Below are positions 11,786-24,738 of a stretch of 64,000 nucleotides of DNA, one piece after another (position 1 is the stretch's first letter; every line of letters starts with the position of its first letter). Below the pieces are notes generated by a model. That model worked only from the letters and a program-made list of their open reading frames with translations. It did not search any database and was not told the origin of the DNA. The translations under genes and the position numbers were made by a program. The stretch is from Arenicola marina (taxonomy: Eukaryota > Annelida > Polychaeta > Arenicolidae), in NCBI GenBank assembly GCA_964019135.1, contig OZ025260.1, forward strand, positions 11,836,254 to 11,900,253, written 5' to 3'.

Positions 11786-14137
11786 ACCGTTGTACAGTCC
11801 TGACCGTTATACAGTCATGACCGTTATACAGTCATGACCGTTATACAGTCATGACCGTTATACAGTCATAACCGTTCTACAGTCGCGACCGTTATAATCT
11901 CGTGACCGTTATGCAGTCGTGACCGTTATACAGTCGTGACCGATATACACTCGTGCCCGTTATACAGGCGTGACCGTTATACAGGCGTGACCGTCATACA
12001 ATCGTGATCGTTATACAGTCGTGACCGATATACACTCGTGCCCGTTATACAGGCGTGACCGTTATACAGGCGTGACCGTTATACAGTCGTGACCGTTATA
12101 CAATCGTGACCGTTATAAAGGCGTGACCGTTGTATGTGTGACCGTTATACATGCGAGACTGTTATACAGGCGTGACTGTTATACAGGCGTGACCGTTATG
12201 CAGGCGTGACCGTTATACAGGCGTGACTGTCATACAGGCGTGACCGTTATACAGGCGTGACTGTTATACAGGCGTGACCGTTATACAGGCGTGACCGTTA
12301 TACAGGCGTGACCGTTATACAGGCGTGACTGTCATACAGGCCTGACCGTTATACAGGCGTGACTGTTATACAGGCGTGGCCGTTGCATGTGTAACCGCCA
12401 TACAGGCGTGGCCATTAGACAATCTTTACCGTTATACAGGCGTGGCGTGACCGTTATACATGCGTGGCCATTGTATGCTTAACCGTTATACAGGCGTGGC
12501 TGTTACACAATCTTTACCGTTATACAGGCTTGACCGTTACACATTCTTTACCGTTATACAGGCGTGACCGTTATACAGGCCAGATTGTTATACAGGCCAG
12601 ACTGTTATACAGGCGCGACTGTTGTATGTGTGACCGGTATATATGCGAGACCGTTATACAGTCGTGACCGTTATACACTCGTGACCGTCATACAGTTGTG
12701 ACCGTTATACACTCGTGACCGTCATACAGTCGTGACCGTTATACAGTCGTGACCGATATACACTCGTGTCCGTTATACAGGCGTGACCGTTATACAGGCG
12801 TGACCGTTATACAGTCGTGACCGTTATACAATCGTGACCGTTATACATGCGTGACTGTTGTACAATCGTTACCGTTATACAGGCGTGACCGTTGTATGTG
12901 TGACCGTTATACATGCGAGACTGTTATACAGGCGTGACTGTTATACAGGCGTGACCGTTATACATGCGTGACCGTTATACAGGCGTGACCGTTATACAGG
13001 CGTGACCGTTATACAGGCGTGACTGTCATACAGGCCTGACCGTTATACAGGCGTGACTGTTATACAGGCGTGGCCGTTGCATGTGTAACCGCCATACAGG
13101 CGTGGCCATTAGACAATCTTTACCGTTATACAGGCGTGGCGTGACCGTTATACATGCGTGGCCATTGTATGCTTAACCGTTATACAGGCGTGGCTGTTAC
13201 ACAATCTTTACCGTTATACAGGCTTGACCGTTACACATTCTTTACCGTTATACAGGCGTGACCGTTATACAGGCCAGATTGTTATACAGGCCAGACTGTT
13301 ATACAGGCGCGACTGTTGTATGTGTGACCGGTATATATGCGAGACCGTTATACAGTCGTGACCGTTATACATTCGTGACCGTCATACAGTCGTGACCGTT
13401 ATACACTCGTGACCGTCATACAGTCGTGACCGTTATACAGTCGTGACCGATATACACTCGTGTCCGTTATACAGGCGTGACCGTTATACAGGCGTGACCG
13501 TTATACAATCGTGACCGTTATACATGCGTGACTGTTGTACAATCGTTACCGTTATACAGGCGTGACCGTTGTATGTGTGACCGTTATACATGCGAGACTG
13601 TTATACAGGCGTGACTGTTATACAGGCGTGACCGTTATACATGCGTGACCGTTATACAGGCGTGGCCGTTATACAATCTTTACCGTTATACATACGTGAC
13701 CGTTATACTGGCCAGACTGTTATACAGGCGAGACTTATACAGGCGTGACTGCTGTATGCGTGACCGTTATACATGCGAGACCGTTATACAGGCGTGACTG
13801 TTATACAGACGTGACCGTTATACAGTCGTGACCGTTATACAGTCGTGACCGTTATACAGGCGTGACTGTTGTTTGTGTGACCGTTATACATGCGAGATCG
13901 TTATACAGGCGTGACTGTTATACAGGCGTGACCGTTGTACAGTAGTTACCGTTATACAGTCGTGACCGTTATACAGTCGTGACCGTTACAGGCGTGACCG
14001 TTATACAGGCGTGACACAGGCGTGACCGTTATACATTCGTGACAGTTATTCAGGCGTGACTGTTATACAGGCGAGACCGTTACACAGGCGATACCGTTAT
14101 ACAGGCGAGAAGGTTATGCAGGCGTGATCGTTATACA
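11786..14137. repeat. Large minisatellite array 2, 17-bp unit, about 138 copies
   Basis: The unit is close to CGTTATACAGGCGTGAC, with variants carrying ACAGTCGTG, ACACTCGTG, CATGCGAGAC, and shorter forms such as GTTGTATGTGTGAC. A 694-bp higher-order duplication is visible: the segment at 12464-12667 recurs at 13158-13361, and the rare string GGCCGTTGCATGTGTAACC recurs with the same offset. Because 17 is not a multiple of 3, frames close quickly and no long open frame spans the array. Confidence 0.98.
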
Positions 14138-14181
14138 AAGCATCTGGAAGGTTTCATTATTTACATGCATGATATATCACG

Positions 14182-14844
14182 TCATTCAATCCTAGTAAGA
14201 GTAAGTTTATGGTCTTTCATAAGCCCGGCAAGAAACTGCAGTTGTCAGACGTTGTAATATATGATGTTAAAGTTGAATGCGTAGATGAATTCAACATGCT
14301 GGGTTTGACAATTACCAAGAATATGAAGTGGCATAGTCATGTTGACAAGACAAGACCGGCATTAAAATCTCAAAGGCGCTGGGAATATAGAATAGACACA
14401 AATATACTCTGACCGCTTATACTCTCGTAATTATATACCATTCCCTCATTCTTCCGTACAGAAAACACGGCGTCCTAACTTGGGATTACTGTGGGAAAAC
14501 GAATATATAAACTACAGAAAACTGCGGTAAGAATTACCTCTAAGCAATTTTAATGCGCAAAGCGAGCCCCTTTTTAAACAGCTAACATACTAAAACTGCA
14601 AGATATTCACCGTTTAGAAAAAAATTAGAAAGATTATGCTCATATAAGTAGAGCTTATCATGACTATGCCAAGACATACATCGGACATTGCCTGATTTAA
14701 ATCTTAAATATCAAACCGGCAATAATTTTAGATATGATAAATACCTACGGCCTGACAGGATTCTCAAAGTATATTAAAGATAATAACATAAGCAATTATT
14801 CTGAGCATTGTAGTGTTTTAAATTGCTATATATGTCAAAGATAA
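14182..14844 (+). pseudogene. Broken non-LTR retrotransposon (LINE) reverse transcriptase, C-terminal part
   Basis: Conceptual translation across several frames gives a degraded C-terminal end of a Jockey/CR1-group LINE polymerase. In the first frame (14182-14409) the peptides NPSKSKFMVFHKPGKKLQL and DEFNMLGLTITKNMKWHSHV match the family pattern of a 'K-F-M-V-F' stretch followed by 'F-x-x-L-G' and 'W-x-x-H'. After the stop at 14410-14412 and further frameshifts come HSLILPY, LQKTAVRI, SEPLFKQL, ILKLQDIHRL and finally FSKYIKDNNIS up to a TAA at 14842-14844. At least three frameshifts and several stops show it is dead. The upstream catalytic part is absent; the fragment starts about 45 bp after minisatellite array 2. 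The clade assignment is tentative. Confidence 0.85.
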
Positions 14845-14997
14845 AGTCAGCCCCTTGCGCCCCACCCCTCCGCCCCGCCCCTCCCCTCCCCAGGAGCCAC
14901 TCCCCACTCCCCCGCGCCCGCCCTGCCTCCCCAACGCCATCCATCCCACACTCTGTAGGTAACATATAATAGAAAATCTGGTTCTGTTCTCATTATT

Positions 14998-15082
14998 TAA
15001 AGGGAACCGCCAGCCCGGCCTCTAACGCTGCTTTACCGATTCATATAATACCCAACTGTCTATCGTTCAAATTACAGAAATG
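14998..15082. repeat. Dispersed repeat family A, copy 2
   Basis: Matches 2790-2875 across ACCGCCAGCC, GGCCTCTAACGCTGCTTT, ATATAATACC and TTCAAATTACAGAA. It begins 150 bp after the LINE fragment. Confidence 0.8.
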
Positions 15083-15138
15083 TTCGCCCTATCTATAGCT
15101 CACAATACAATTTAGAAGTGACCGCCGGGTACGATTTT

Positions 15139-15156
15139 GCCGCCTACCCAGGCGGC
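15139..15156. repeat. Short perfect GC hairpin
   Basis: GCCGCCT (15139-15145) pairs with AGGCGGC (15150-15156) around a 4-nt loop. It lies about 55 bp downstream of repeat family A and may belong to that element. Confidence 0.7.
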
Positions 15157-17585
15157 AGCCCTTTTTGGAGGTGTGTCCGTGATCGACCAATCAGGAGGCG
15201 ATACTCTAATTTATTCAAACCGGAAATTGCGCCTATTGTGTTTGTTGCAGAGTCAATCGTCGCAAGACGTATATCAATTTGTTTAGATGGTACTTTTCCA
15301 TGAAACACTAAGATCAGCGCGGCTTGGAACTGCCGCTGTTCATCTGTAAATCGTGGCCAGGATCTCTCTCTCCGCGAGTGATAACATAAGGCGGTGCCAC
15401 ATGAATAGTCACAATACGAGTCACTGCTCCCGGCAAAATGTCGCTCTGCTTGACATTGCTGGGGGCGGGTTGCCTTAGTTTCTTTCTCCTTACCAGTCGG
15501 CCGAAACAAAGCGTTAACAGTCGTCAATTTAATTTTAATTACAGATATATCATTCGTCTGTATGACAACAAATCCAGGTGACTCTGACGATAGGGGTGTT
15601 CAACCTTAATCAGTCTCCCGTGTTAAAGTGGTGTTTATCTTCCCTTTATGTTCATTTCTGTATTAAATATTATCGCTCGAATGAATGATTTTGAATCTTG
15701 AATCTTGAATCTAATATTGAATTGTACAATCGCTATCGGTTGTCAACAAATAATCTCGAATCTCCGAGGGTTCCTGGATGCCACTCGCGGGAATCAGAAA
15801 CGTCGCCCCCCCCCCCCCACTCCCCCCTCTCCCCATACACACCCCTGCCCCTCTCCCCGACGTCCATTGTTGAGCTACTGAAAAGCTTCACTGATTTATT
15901 ATTAAGTGGAGCGCTCTATCGTCGCATGACATGACGTGTGGGGCGTTTTGGTGCAATCAGGACGAAAAATGAAACTTACACAAGGTGATCTGTTTGACAT
16001 CTGAGACGTCGACCGTTGGAAACACGGAGATACCAAGAGACCGCGTATATACCCTTATCATGCTCATATACCCCCCCCCCCCACCCCCCCACCGCCCTCT
16101 AACGCTTCAATCTCCCTCACCCAAGCCTTCATGTGTACCCCCCTCGCACACCACCTAGGTACTTCACGCCCCCCCCCCCCTTCAGCCCAGGCCTCAGGTG
16201 TACCCTCCCACCCGTCCGCCCACCATGTGGGGCCCCCACCCCTCTCAGCTCAGGCCTCAGGTATCATCTTCACCTGTTGCGCGCTGTACATTTCACTCCC
16301 GCTGGGCTCTAATCAATAATGGGCGAGGTGTTCATTAAGGGATCTCACCGCTGGAGGGAGCCACTGGACTGTCCGACTTACCCCACTGACAAACAACAAC
16401 GGCTAAACTGGGTGGGCGTGGCCCTTGAATCTGACAGCCGCCCCCCACCCGCCTCTTCCGACCTACACCCCCCCCCCCAGCCCTCCGAGCCCGAAGGCCT
16501 CAGCCCACACCCCCTCCCTGGCCCCCCTCCTTCGCAAGCCTTTCCCTCACCACCACATAGCCCCACCCCATACACGACACGTGTTCCCAGGGGGAATTTG
16601 TTCCTTCCTGCTGTTTAGCATTTAGTAAATTGATGCTGATTCAAATTATCATTGAGCTCTTGGAATTTCGGGAAAGCATGGCGGGCACCATCTTGTCAAA
16701 GCCGGAGGTTGGCTGAGTGCGCGGTTAGTTTAACTGTGATGCTTTACCCGTCATATATATGTAGATATATATGGGAAGGGTCAAGGGAGAGAGGAGCCAT
16801 ATCTCCACGAGTATTTACCCCCATACTCTTTGCGTAGAAATATATATGGCATCTTTAGGACTTTATGGCAGGTATTTGCACATGCGGGGCTCGAACGACG
16901 CACCGGCCCACTGGGTGCAATATTTAAATAACTATCATTATATGAATAAACAGATAGCAGCCATATAACACGGGTAGGCGCTGTATCAAACAACGAGTGC
17001 ACGACATATATAGTGTCGTCACTGGTGGGACCAGCGTCGCTATTATTAAAGCTGCTCATACAATAACGGCAGGTCTATATGATAACTGTCAAACTGTTGT
17101 TCTAGTACATTTACTGCGCCCGTTGTCTGTTCATGTTACATCACGTATTATTGTTTATTTACGGATTGCATGTGTTTTAACAGACTATATGGGCTTGATG
17201 TCAACAGGGTAACCATGGCATCGACGACGCAAGAAAACCAAACTGCACCCCCCCCCCGTCCTCCTTCCCATGCCTATATTTTTGAAATAGAAAGCCCTTT
17301 TTTAATGCAAAGCAAATGTGCGCCAACTTAGGTGTGGACCTACCCTTGTGATAAAACTGCCCCCCCCCCCCCCCACACTGTTTACATTGATCCCCTCCTA
17401 TGTTGGGCATCTAAATTGGCCTCCCTTCCCTCTGCCCCACTCTTCGAAATAGTCTAGATCAACCCCCTTATCACACAAAATGTAGATACGCACCAAGAAC
17501 CTAACTACATGTACATCCCTTTCCTTGTAAGAAAAACTTTCTCACGGGAGACTTGAGTTATAATTCGGGACTCACTCCGCTGGGG

Positions 17586-17870
17586 CTCCATTATATCTCT
17601 GTTGTCGCTAACGTCCTCAATGCATTTTCACACTCGCTCGCTAGGGCGGCGCTGCGCAAATTGATAAGAATAATGCGTCGCGCATTTCTACAACTTAGTG
17701 CTATGACCCAGCCTAAGCCTAATAACGCATGAAATCCGGTTCTGTCACAATTTTATTTTTTCAAAAGGGTACAAGATGTTTTTTACTGTATTAAATACAC
17801 AAAGCTCGTTATTTTTATGCTTTATTCTTGAACATTATAATGTTGCAAGAAATTACAGCTGATTTGACCG
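17586..17870. repeat. Dispersed repeat family B, copy 2
   Basis: Matches 3128-3380 in the same orientation with the same ordered landmarks. This copy carries an extra stretch of about 25-30 bp near 17680-17750 relative to copy 1. Confidence 0.85.
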
Positions 17871-18674
17871 TTTTTCAAGAATCTTGAAATTTGCCCCCGA
17901 CCGACAAGCTAGCTTGCGTAGCGCCACCGTGCGGGGAGCTTGCCGATTCGCCCGGTCTCACTCTGAGCTGTCTGGTTCTGTTGCAGGGCGTTGGCCGGTA
18001 GCCGCAGCCATTCTGCTCTCCCAGTGATCCCAGGGAGCCACAGGCTTGGTTCTCCGTCCCAGCATATATTGATTTCAGAACACAGTGATTTTTAACGAAA
18101 CTGTTTGTGGGCGATGACCGCATCACCTTCTTCCTCGGTAGTAATAATTACCTCTGGCGTTCTTATCTTCAGGTGTTATTCATGTAGGCCTATTGCATAT
18201 TTTCATTTTCAGGTACCATTACAACATTGGCGAGACATAAAACCCGCAGAACCTTTACGTTTTTGTTGTGTAAGGCGAGAGAGGCCAGAGAGGGGAGATA
18301 CCATCAACACCTCCCTCCCCAACACCCGATACATAACTCCCCCGGCCCCATCTCGACCTCACCTCTCCCCTTGCTCCTCCAACCGTCTCGCGCAGGGAAA
18401 TCTACTTTCCTTCAGCGGATGGGGGGGGGGGGGGTGAGGGAGCGGCGTAATGATCTGCTTACCCCTCAGCCATTCCAGCCTTAGACGGGACAGCAGTGGG
18501 AGCGTGGGATAGAGTAGCGTGGGGTGGGGCCATTTGTTACCATCAGTTGCAATCCCGCATCCAGTCTTGAGTGGTGAGTGTGCGTGGGAGGAAGGGCAGG
18601 GGAAGGGGGGGGGTGGCAAGGTGCCAGGAAGTTTTTGGGACATTGAAATATCGATGAGCGATATAGCGCTGACG

Positions 18675-21600
18675 TGGGAGATATCAGCATGGCCCATCAC
18701 CAGGGGAGATATTAGCATGGCCCACCGCCAGGGGAGATATCAGCATGGCCCACATCAGAGGAGATATCAGCATGGCCCATCACCAGGGGAGATATTAGCA
18801 TGGCCCATCACCAGGAGAGATATCAGCATGACCCATCACCAAGGGAAATATCAGCATGACCCATCACCAGGGGAGATATCAGCATGGCCCACATCAGAGG
18901 AGATATTATCATAACCCATCACCAGGGGAGATATCAGCATGGCCCATCACCAGGGGAGATATCAGCATGGCCCATCACCAGGGGAGATATTAGCATGACC
19001 CATCACCAGGAGAGATATCAGCATGGCCCATCACCAGGGGAGATATTAGCATGGCCCATCACTAGGGGAGATATAAGCATGACCCATCACCAAGGGAAAT
19101 ATCAGCATGACCCATCACCAGGGGAGATATCAGCATGGTCCATCACCAGGAGAGATATTAGCATGGCCCATCACTAGGGGAGATATAAGCATGACCCATC
19201 ACCAAGGGAAATATCAGCATGACCCATCACCAGGGGAGATATCAGCATGGCCCACATCAGAGGAGATATTAGCATGACCCATCACCAGGGAAGATATCAG
19301 CATGGCCCACATCAGGGGAGATATTAGCATGACCCATCAGCAGGGGAGATATCAGCATGGCCCACATCAGGGGAGATATCAGCATGACCCATCACCAGGG
19401 GAGATATCAGCATGACCCATCTCCAGGGGAAATAACAGCATGGCACACATCAGGGGAGATATTAGCATGACCCATCGCCAGGGTAGATATCAGCATGACC
19501 CATCACCAGGGGAGATATCAGCATGGCCCATCACCAGGGGAGATATCAGCATGGCCCACATCAGGGGTTATACCAGCATGACCCATCACCAGGGGAGATA
19601 TCAGCATGGCCCACATCAGGGGAGTTTCAGCATGACCCATCACCAGGGGAGATATCAGCATGACCCATCTCCAGGGGAAATAACAGCATGGCACACATCA
19701 GGGGAGATATTAGCATGACCCATCACCAGGGTAGATATCAGCATGACCCATCCCCAGTGGAGATATCAGCATGGCCCATTACCAGGGGAGATATCAGCAT
19801 GGCCCATCACCAGGGGACATATCAGCATGACCCACTACAAGGGGAGATATCAGCATGACCCATCACCAGGGGAGATATTAGCATGACCCATCACCAGGGG
19901 AGATATTAGCATGACCCATCACCAGGGGAGATATTAGCATGGCCCATCACCATGGTAGATATTAGCATGGCCCATCACCAGGGGAGATATTAGCATGACC
20001 CATCACCAGGGGAGATATCAGCATGGCCCATCACCAGGGGAGAGATTAGCATAACCCATCACCAGGGGAGATATCAGCATGGCCCATTGCCAGGGGAGAT
20101 ATTAGCATGGCTCATCACCAGCGGATATATCAGCATGGCCCATTGTCAGGGGAGATATTAGCATGACCCATCACCAAGTGAAATATCAGCATGACCCATC
20201 ACCAGGGGAGTTATCAGCATGGTCCATCACCAGGAGAGATATTAGCATGGCCCATCACTAGGGGAGATATAAGCATGACCCATCACCAAGGGAAATATCA
20301 GCATGACCCATCACCAGGGAAGATATCAGCATGGCCCACATCAGAGGAGATATTAGCATGACCCATCACCAGGGAAGATATCAGCATGGCCCACATCAGG
20401 GGAGATATTAGCATGACCCATCACCAGGGGAGATATCAGCATGGCCCACATCAGGGGAGATATCAGCATGACCCATCACCAGGGGAGATATCAGCATGGC
20501 CCATCTCCAGAGGGAAATAACAGCATGGCACACATCAGGGGAGATATTAGCATGACCCATCACCAGGGTAGATATCAGCATGACCCATCACCAGGGGAGA
20601 TATCAGCATGGCCCATCACCAGGGGAGATATTAGCATGACCCATCACCAGGGGAGATATTAGCATGACCCATCACCAGGGGAGATATTAGCATGGCCCAT
20701 CACCATGGTAGATATTAGCATGGCCCATCACCAGGGGAGATATTAGCATGACCCATCACCAGGGGAGATATCAGCATGGCCCATCACCAGGGGAGAGATT
20801 AGCATAACCCATCACCAGGGGAGATATCAGCATGGCCCATTGCCAGGGGAGATATTAGCATGGCTCATCACCAGCGGATATATCAGCATGGCCCATTGTC
20901 AGGGGAGATATTAGCATGACCCATCACCAAGTGAAATATCAGCATGACCCATCACCAGGGGAGTTATCAGCATGGTCCATCACCAGGAGAGATATTAGCA
21001 TGGCCCATCACTAGGGGAGATATAAGCATGACCCATCACCAAGGGAAATATCAGCATGACCCATCACCAGGGAAGATATCAGCATGGCCCACATCAGAGG
21101 AGATATTAGCATGACCCATCACCAGGGAAGATATCAGCATGGCCCACATCAGGGGAGATATTAGCATGACCCATCACCAGGGGAGATATCAGCATGGCCC
21201 ACATCAGGGGAGATATCAGCATGACCCATCACCAGGGGAGATATCAGCATGGCCCATCACCAGGGGAGAGATTAGCATAACCCATCACCAGGGGAGATAT
21301 CAGCATGGCCCATTGCCAGGGGAGATATTAGCATGGCTCATCACCAGCGGATATATCAGCATGGCCCATTGTCAGGGGAGATATTAGCATGACCCATCAC
21401 CAAGGGAAATATCAGCATGACCCATCACCAGGGAAGATATCAGCATGGCCCACATCAGAGGAGATATTAGCATGACCCATCACCAGGGAAGATATCAGCA
21501 TGGCCCACATCAGGGGAGATATTAGCATGACCCATCACCAGGGGAGATATCAGCATGGCCCACATCAGGGGAGATATCAGCATGACCCATCACCAGGGGA

Positions 21601-22238
21601 GATATCAGCATGGCCCATCTCCAGAGGGAAATAACAGCATGGCACACATCAGGGGAGATATTAGCATGACCCATCACCAGGGTAGATATCAGCATGACCC
21701 ATCACCAGGGGAGATATCAGCATGGCCCATCACCAGGGGAGATATCAGCATGGCCCACATCAGGGGTTATATCAGCATGACCCATCACCAGGGGAGATAT
21801 CAGCATGGCCCACATCAGGGGAGTTTCAGCATGACCCATCACCAGGGGAGATATCAGCATGACCCATCTCCAGGGGAAATAACAGCATGGCACACATCAG
21901 GGGAGATATTAGCATGACCCATCACCAGGGTAGATATCAGCATGACCTATCACCAGGGGAGATATCAGCATGGCCCATTACCAGGGGAGATATCAGCATG
22001 GCCCATCACCAGGGGACATATCAGCATGACCCATTACCAGGGGAGATATCAGCATGACCCATCACCAGGGGAGATATTAGCATGACCCATCACCAGGGGA
22101 GATATCAGCATGACCCATCACCAGGGGAGATATTAGCATGACCCATCACCAGGGGAGATATTAGCATGACCCATCGCCAGGGGAGATATCAGCCTATCCC
22201 ATCACCAGGGGAGATATCAGCATGGCCCATCATCAGGG
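18675..22238. repeat. Large minisatellite array 3, ~28-bp unit, about 127 copies
   Basis: The unit comprises GGGGAGATATCAGCATG followed by GCCCATCACCA or ACCCATCACCA. A 27-bp form carries CCCACATCA instead. GATATC or GATATT sits in nearly every unit. Higher-order duplications are clear: the segment beginning at 20441 recurs at 21555 (offset 1114 bp), and the rare CAGCGGATATAT form occurs at about 20120, 20873 and 21346. The repeat is 28 bp, so every third unit is in the same frame, and open frames of 70-130 codons arise by chance. Confidence 0.98.
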
Positions 22239-22420
22239 CTAGGCCTACCTGTCGGGCAGCAGCGCCCCACCCTCTCACCCGTTCCTCCACCCACCTTTTG
22301 CGCCATACGTCCTTCTAATGCTGAAATAATCAATTCCACAGCCGGTACCAGACAGACGCCAACAACAAACGATCTCATGATATAAAAAGAGTATTTTAGA
22401 AATCTTGCGTACGTAGAATA

Positions 22421-24231
22421 CCTGGGGTAGACCAAACATAGATAGGGTAGATATAATGTCTAGGGTAGATAGAATACCAAAAATGAATAGACCAGCCAGG
22501 GTAGATAGACCAGCCAGGGTAAATAGACCAGCCAGGGTAGATGGACCAGCCACGGTGGGTAGATCAGCCAGGGTAGATAGACCAGCTAGGGTAGATAGAC
22601 CAGCCAGGGTAAATAAACCAGCCAGAGTAGATAGACCAGCCAGCATGGATAGACCAGCCAGGCTAGAAAGACCAGCCAGGGTGGATAGACCAGCCAATGT
22701 GGATAGACCAGCCAGGGTAGATAGACCAGCCAGGGTGAATAGACATATACCAGCCAGGGTAGATAGACCAGCCAGGGTGGATAGACCAGCCAGGGTGGAT
22801 AGACCAGCTAGGGTAGATATACCAGCCAGGGTGGATAGACCAGCCAGGGTAGATAGACAAGCCAGGGTGGATAGACCAGCCAGGGTGGATAGACCAGCTA
22901 GGGTAGATATACCAGCCAGGGTGGATAGACCAGCCAGGGTAGATAGACAAGCCAGGGTGGATAGACTAGCCAGGGTGGATATACCAGCCAGGGTGGATAG
23001 ACCAGCCTGGGTAGATAGACCAGCCAAGGTAGATAGACCAGCCAGGATAGATAGACCAGCCAAGGTGGATAGACCAGCCAATGTGGATAGACCAGCCAGG
23101 GTAGATAGACCAGCCAGGGTGAATAGACATATACCAGCCAGGGTAGATAGACCAGCCAGGGTGGATAGACCAGCCAGGGTGGATAGACCAGCTAGGGTAG
23201 ATATACCAGCCAGGGTGGATAGACCAGCCAGGGTAGATATACCAGCCAGGATAGATAGACCAGCCAGGGTGGATAGACAAGCCAGGGTAGATAGACCAGC
23301 CAGGGTAGATATACCAGCCAGGATAGATAGACCAGCCAGTGTAGATAGACCAGCCAGGGTGGATAGACAAGCCAGGGTGGATAGACTAGACGGGGTAGAT
23401 ATACCAGCCAGGATAGATAGACCAGCCAGGGTAGATAGACCAGCCAGGGTAGATAGACCAGCCAGGGTAGATAGACAAGCCAGGGTAGATAGACCAGCCA
23501 ATGTGGATAGACCAGCCAGGGTAGATAGACCAGCCAGGGTGAATAGACATATACCAGCCAGGGTAGATAGACCAGCCAGGGTGGATAGACCAGCCAGGGT
23601 GGATAGACCAGCTAGGGTAGATATACCAGCCAGGGTGGATAGACCAGCCAGGGTAGATAGACAAGCCAGGGTGGATAGACTAGCCAGGGTGGATATACCA
23701 GCCAGGGTGGATAGACCAGCCTGGGTAGATAGACCAGCCAAGGTAGATAGACCAGCCAGGATAGATAGACCAGCCAAGGTGGATAGACCAGCCAATGTGG
23801 ATAGACCAGCCAGGGTAGATAGACCAGCCAGGGTGAATAGACATATACCAGCCAGGGTAGATAGACCAGCCAGGGTGGATAGACCAGCCAGGGTGGATAG
23901 ACCAGCTAGGGTAGATATACCAGCCAGGGTGGATAGACCAGCCAGGGTAGATATACCAGCCAGGATAGATAGACCAGCCAGGGTGGATAGACAAGCCAGG
24001 GTAGATAGACCAGCCAGGGTAGATATACCAGCCAGGATAGATAGACCAGCCAGGGTAGATAGACCAGCCAGGGTGGATAGACAAGCCAGGGTGGATAGAC
24101 TAGACGGGGTAGATATACCAGCCAGGATAGATAGACCAGCCAGGGTAGATAGACCAGCCAGGGTGGATAGACCAGCCAGGGTGGATAGACCAGCCAGGGT
24201 GGATAGACTAGACGGGGTAAATAGACCAGAC
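22421..24231. repeat. Large minisatellite array 4, 18-bp unit, about 100 copies
   Basis: The unit is close to GCCAGGGTAGATAGACCA, with GTGGAT/GTAGAT and GACAAGCC/GACCAGCC variants. A 15-bp variant unit (AGACATATACCAGCC) occurs at about 22742, 23125, 23542 and 23838. Degenerate units start near 22421. A 714-bp segment is duplicated: 22966-23370 recurs at 23680-24084. All visible length variants are multiples of three, so open frames of 644 (+) and 685 (-) codons span the array. I treat these as unproven because both strands are open. Confidence 0.98.
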
Positions 24232-24719
24232 TGCCGTAGCCATGGAGATGGATTCGCATTGCATAAAAAGCTCGATCCACAGGAAGCGAACCATGAAACA
24301 TTCAACCCACTTCCGGTCACACGCATGCGCATTCCGCCTCCCCGTAAAATTACGCACGAAGCTGTCGAGTTATCTTGGAAGTTCTACTAATTAAGATGCC
24401 TTCCCTTCCTCCCATTGCGTCTACCTCGGTCCAACCAACGTCAATAAAAACAAAAAAAAGTTCCTTGCACAGGAATATCGCTGCCACGCTACCAGTGAGG
24501 CCTGTCCGTCTGTACGCACGGACGGAGATAGCTGAGAACACCGCGTCGGCCAGAGGCCAGGGTACACTACGGTAAGCCCGGGCAGCCCGGCCCGCTCTCT
24601 GGTTGTAGGGCAGGTATGCGCCCGACAGGAAGTGACGTTGATGGCCAGGGTCCGAGGGTCCCCCGTCAAACTTACTGACAGCGGGGAAAAACTAAACAAC
24701 AACTGCCTCACGTGTCAGT

Positions 24720-24738
24720 GAGAGAGAGAGAGAGAGAG
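24720..24738. repeat. (AG)n microsatellite
   Basis: Nine consecutive AG dinucleotides, followed by GCGAGCGACAGG. Confidence 0.95.

Larger units (their letters stand above)
14845..18674. other. Intergenic DNA with repeat fragments, no gene recognised
   Basis: It contains second copies of dispersed families A and B, a GC hairpin at 15139-15156, C-rich low-complexity stretches (about 15807-15860, 16071-16260, 16440-16570, 17360-17374), and a possible tRNA-like B box on the minus strand near 16888. A minus-strand open frame at 15144-15527 (127 codons) overlaps repeat-derived sequence and matches nothing I know. Confidence 0.6.

Noticed and set aside
15144..15527. Minus-strand 127-codon frame as a transposase
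   Set aside because: It contains no catalytic motif I can identify and overlaps repeat-derived sequence.
16886..16900. tRNA or SINE B box on the minus strand
   Set aside because: GTTCGAGCCCC is B-box-like, but no A box or tail was found, so it is too weak to list.
5078..22238. CRISPR-like arrays
   Set aside because: Units are directly adjacent with no unique spacers, and the genome is animal.
22275..24390. 644- and 685-codon frames across array 4 as genes
   Set aside because: Both strands are open, the products are pure low complexity, and no start, splice or polyadenylation context supports either. They are kept only as a question in the findings.
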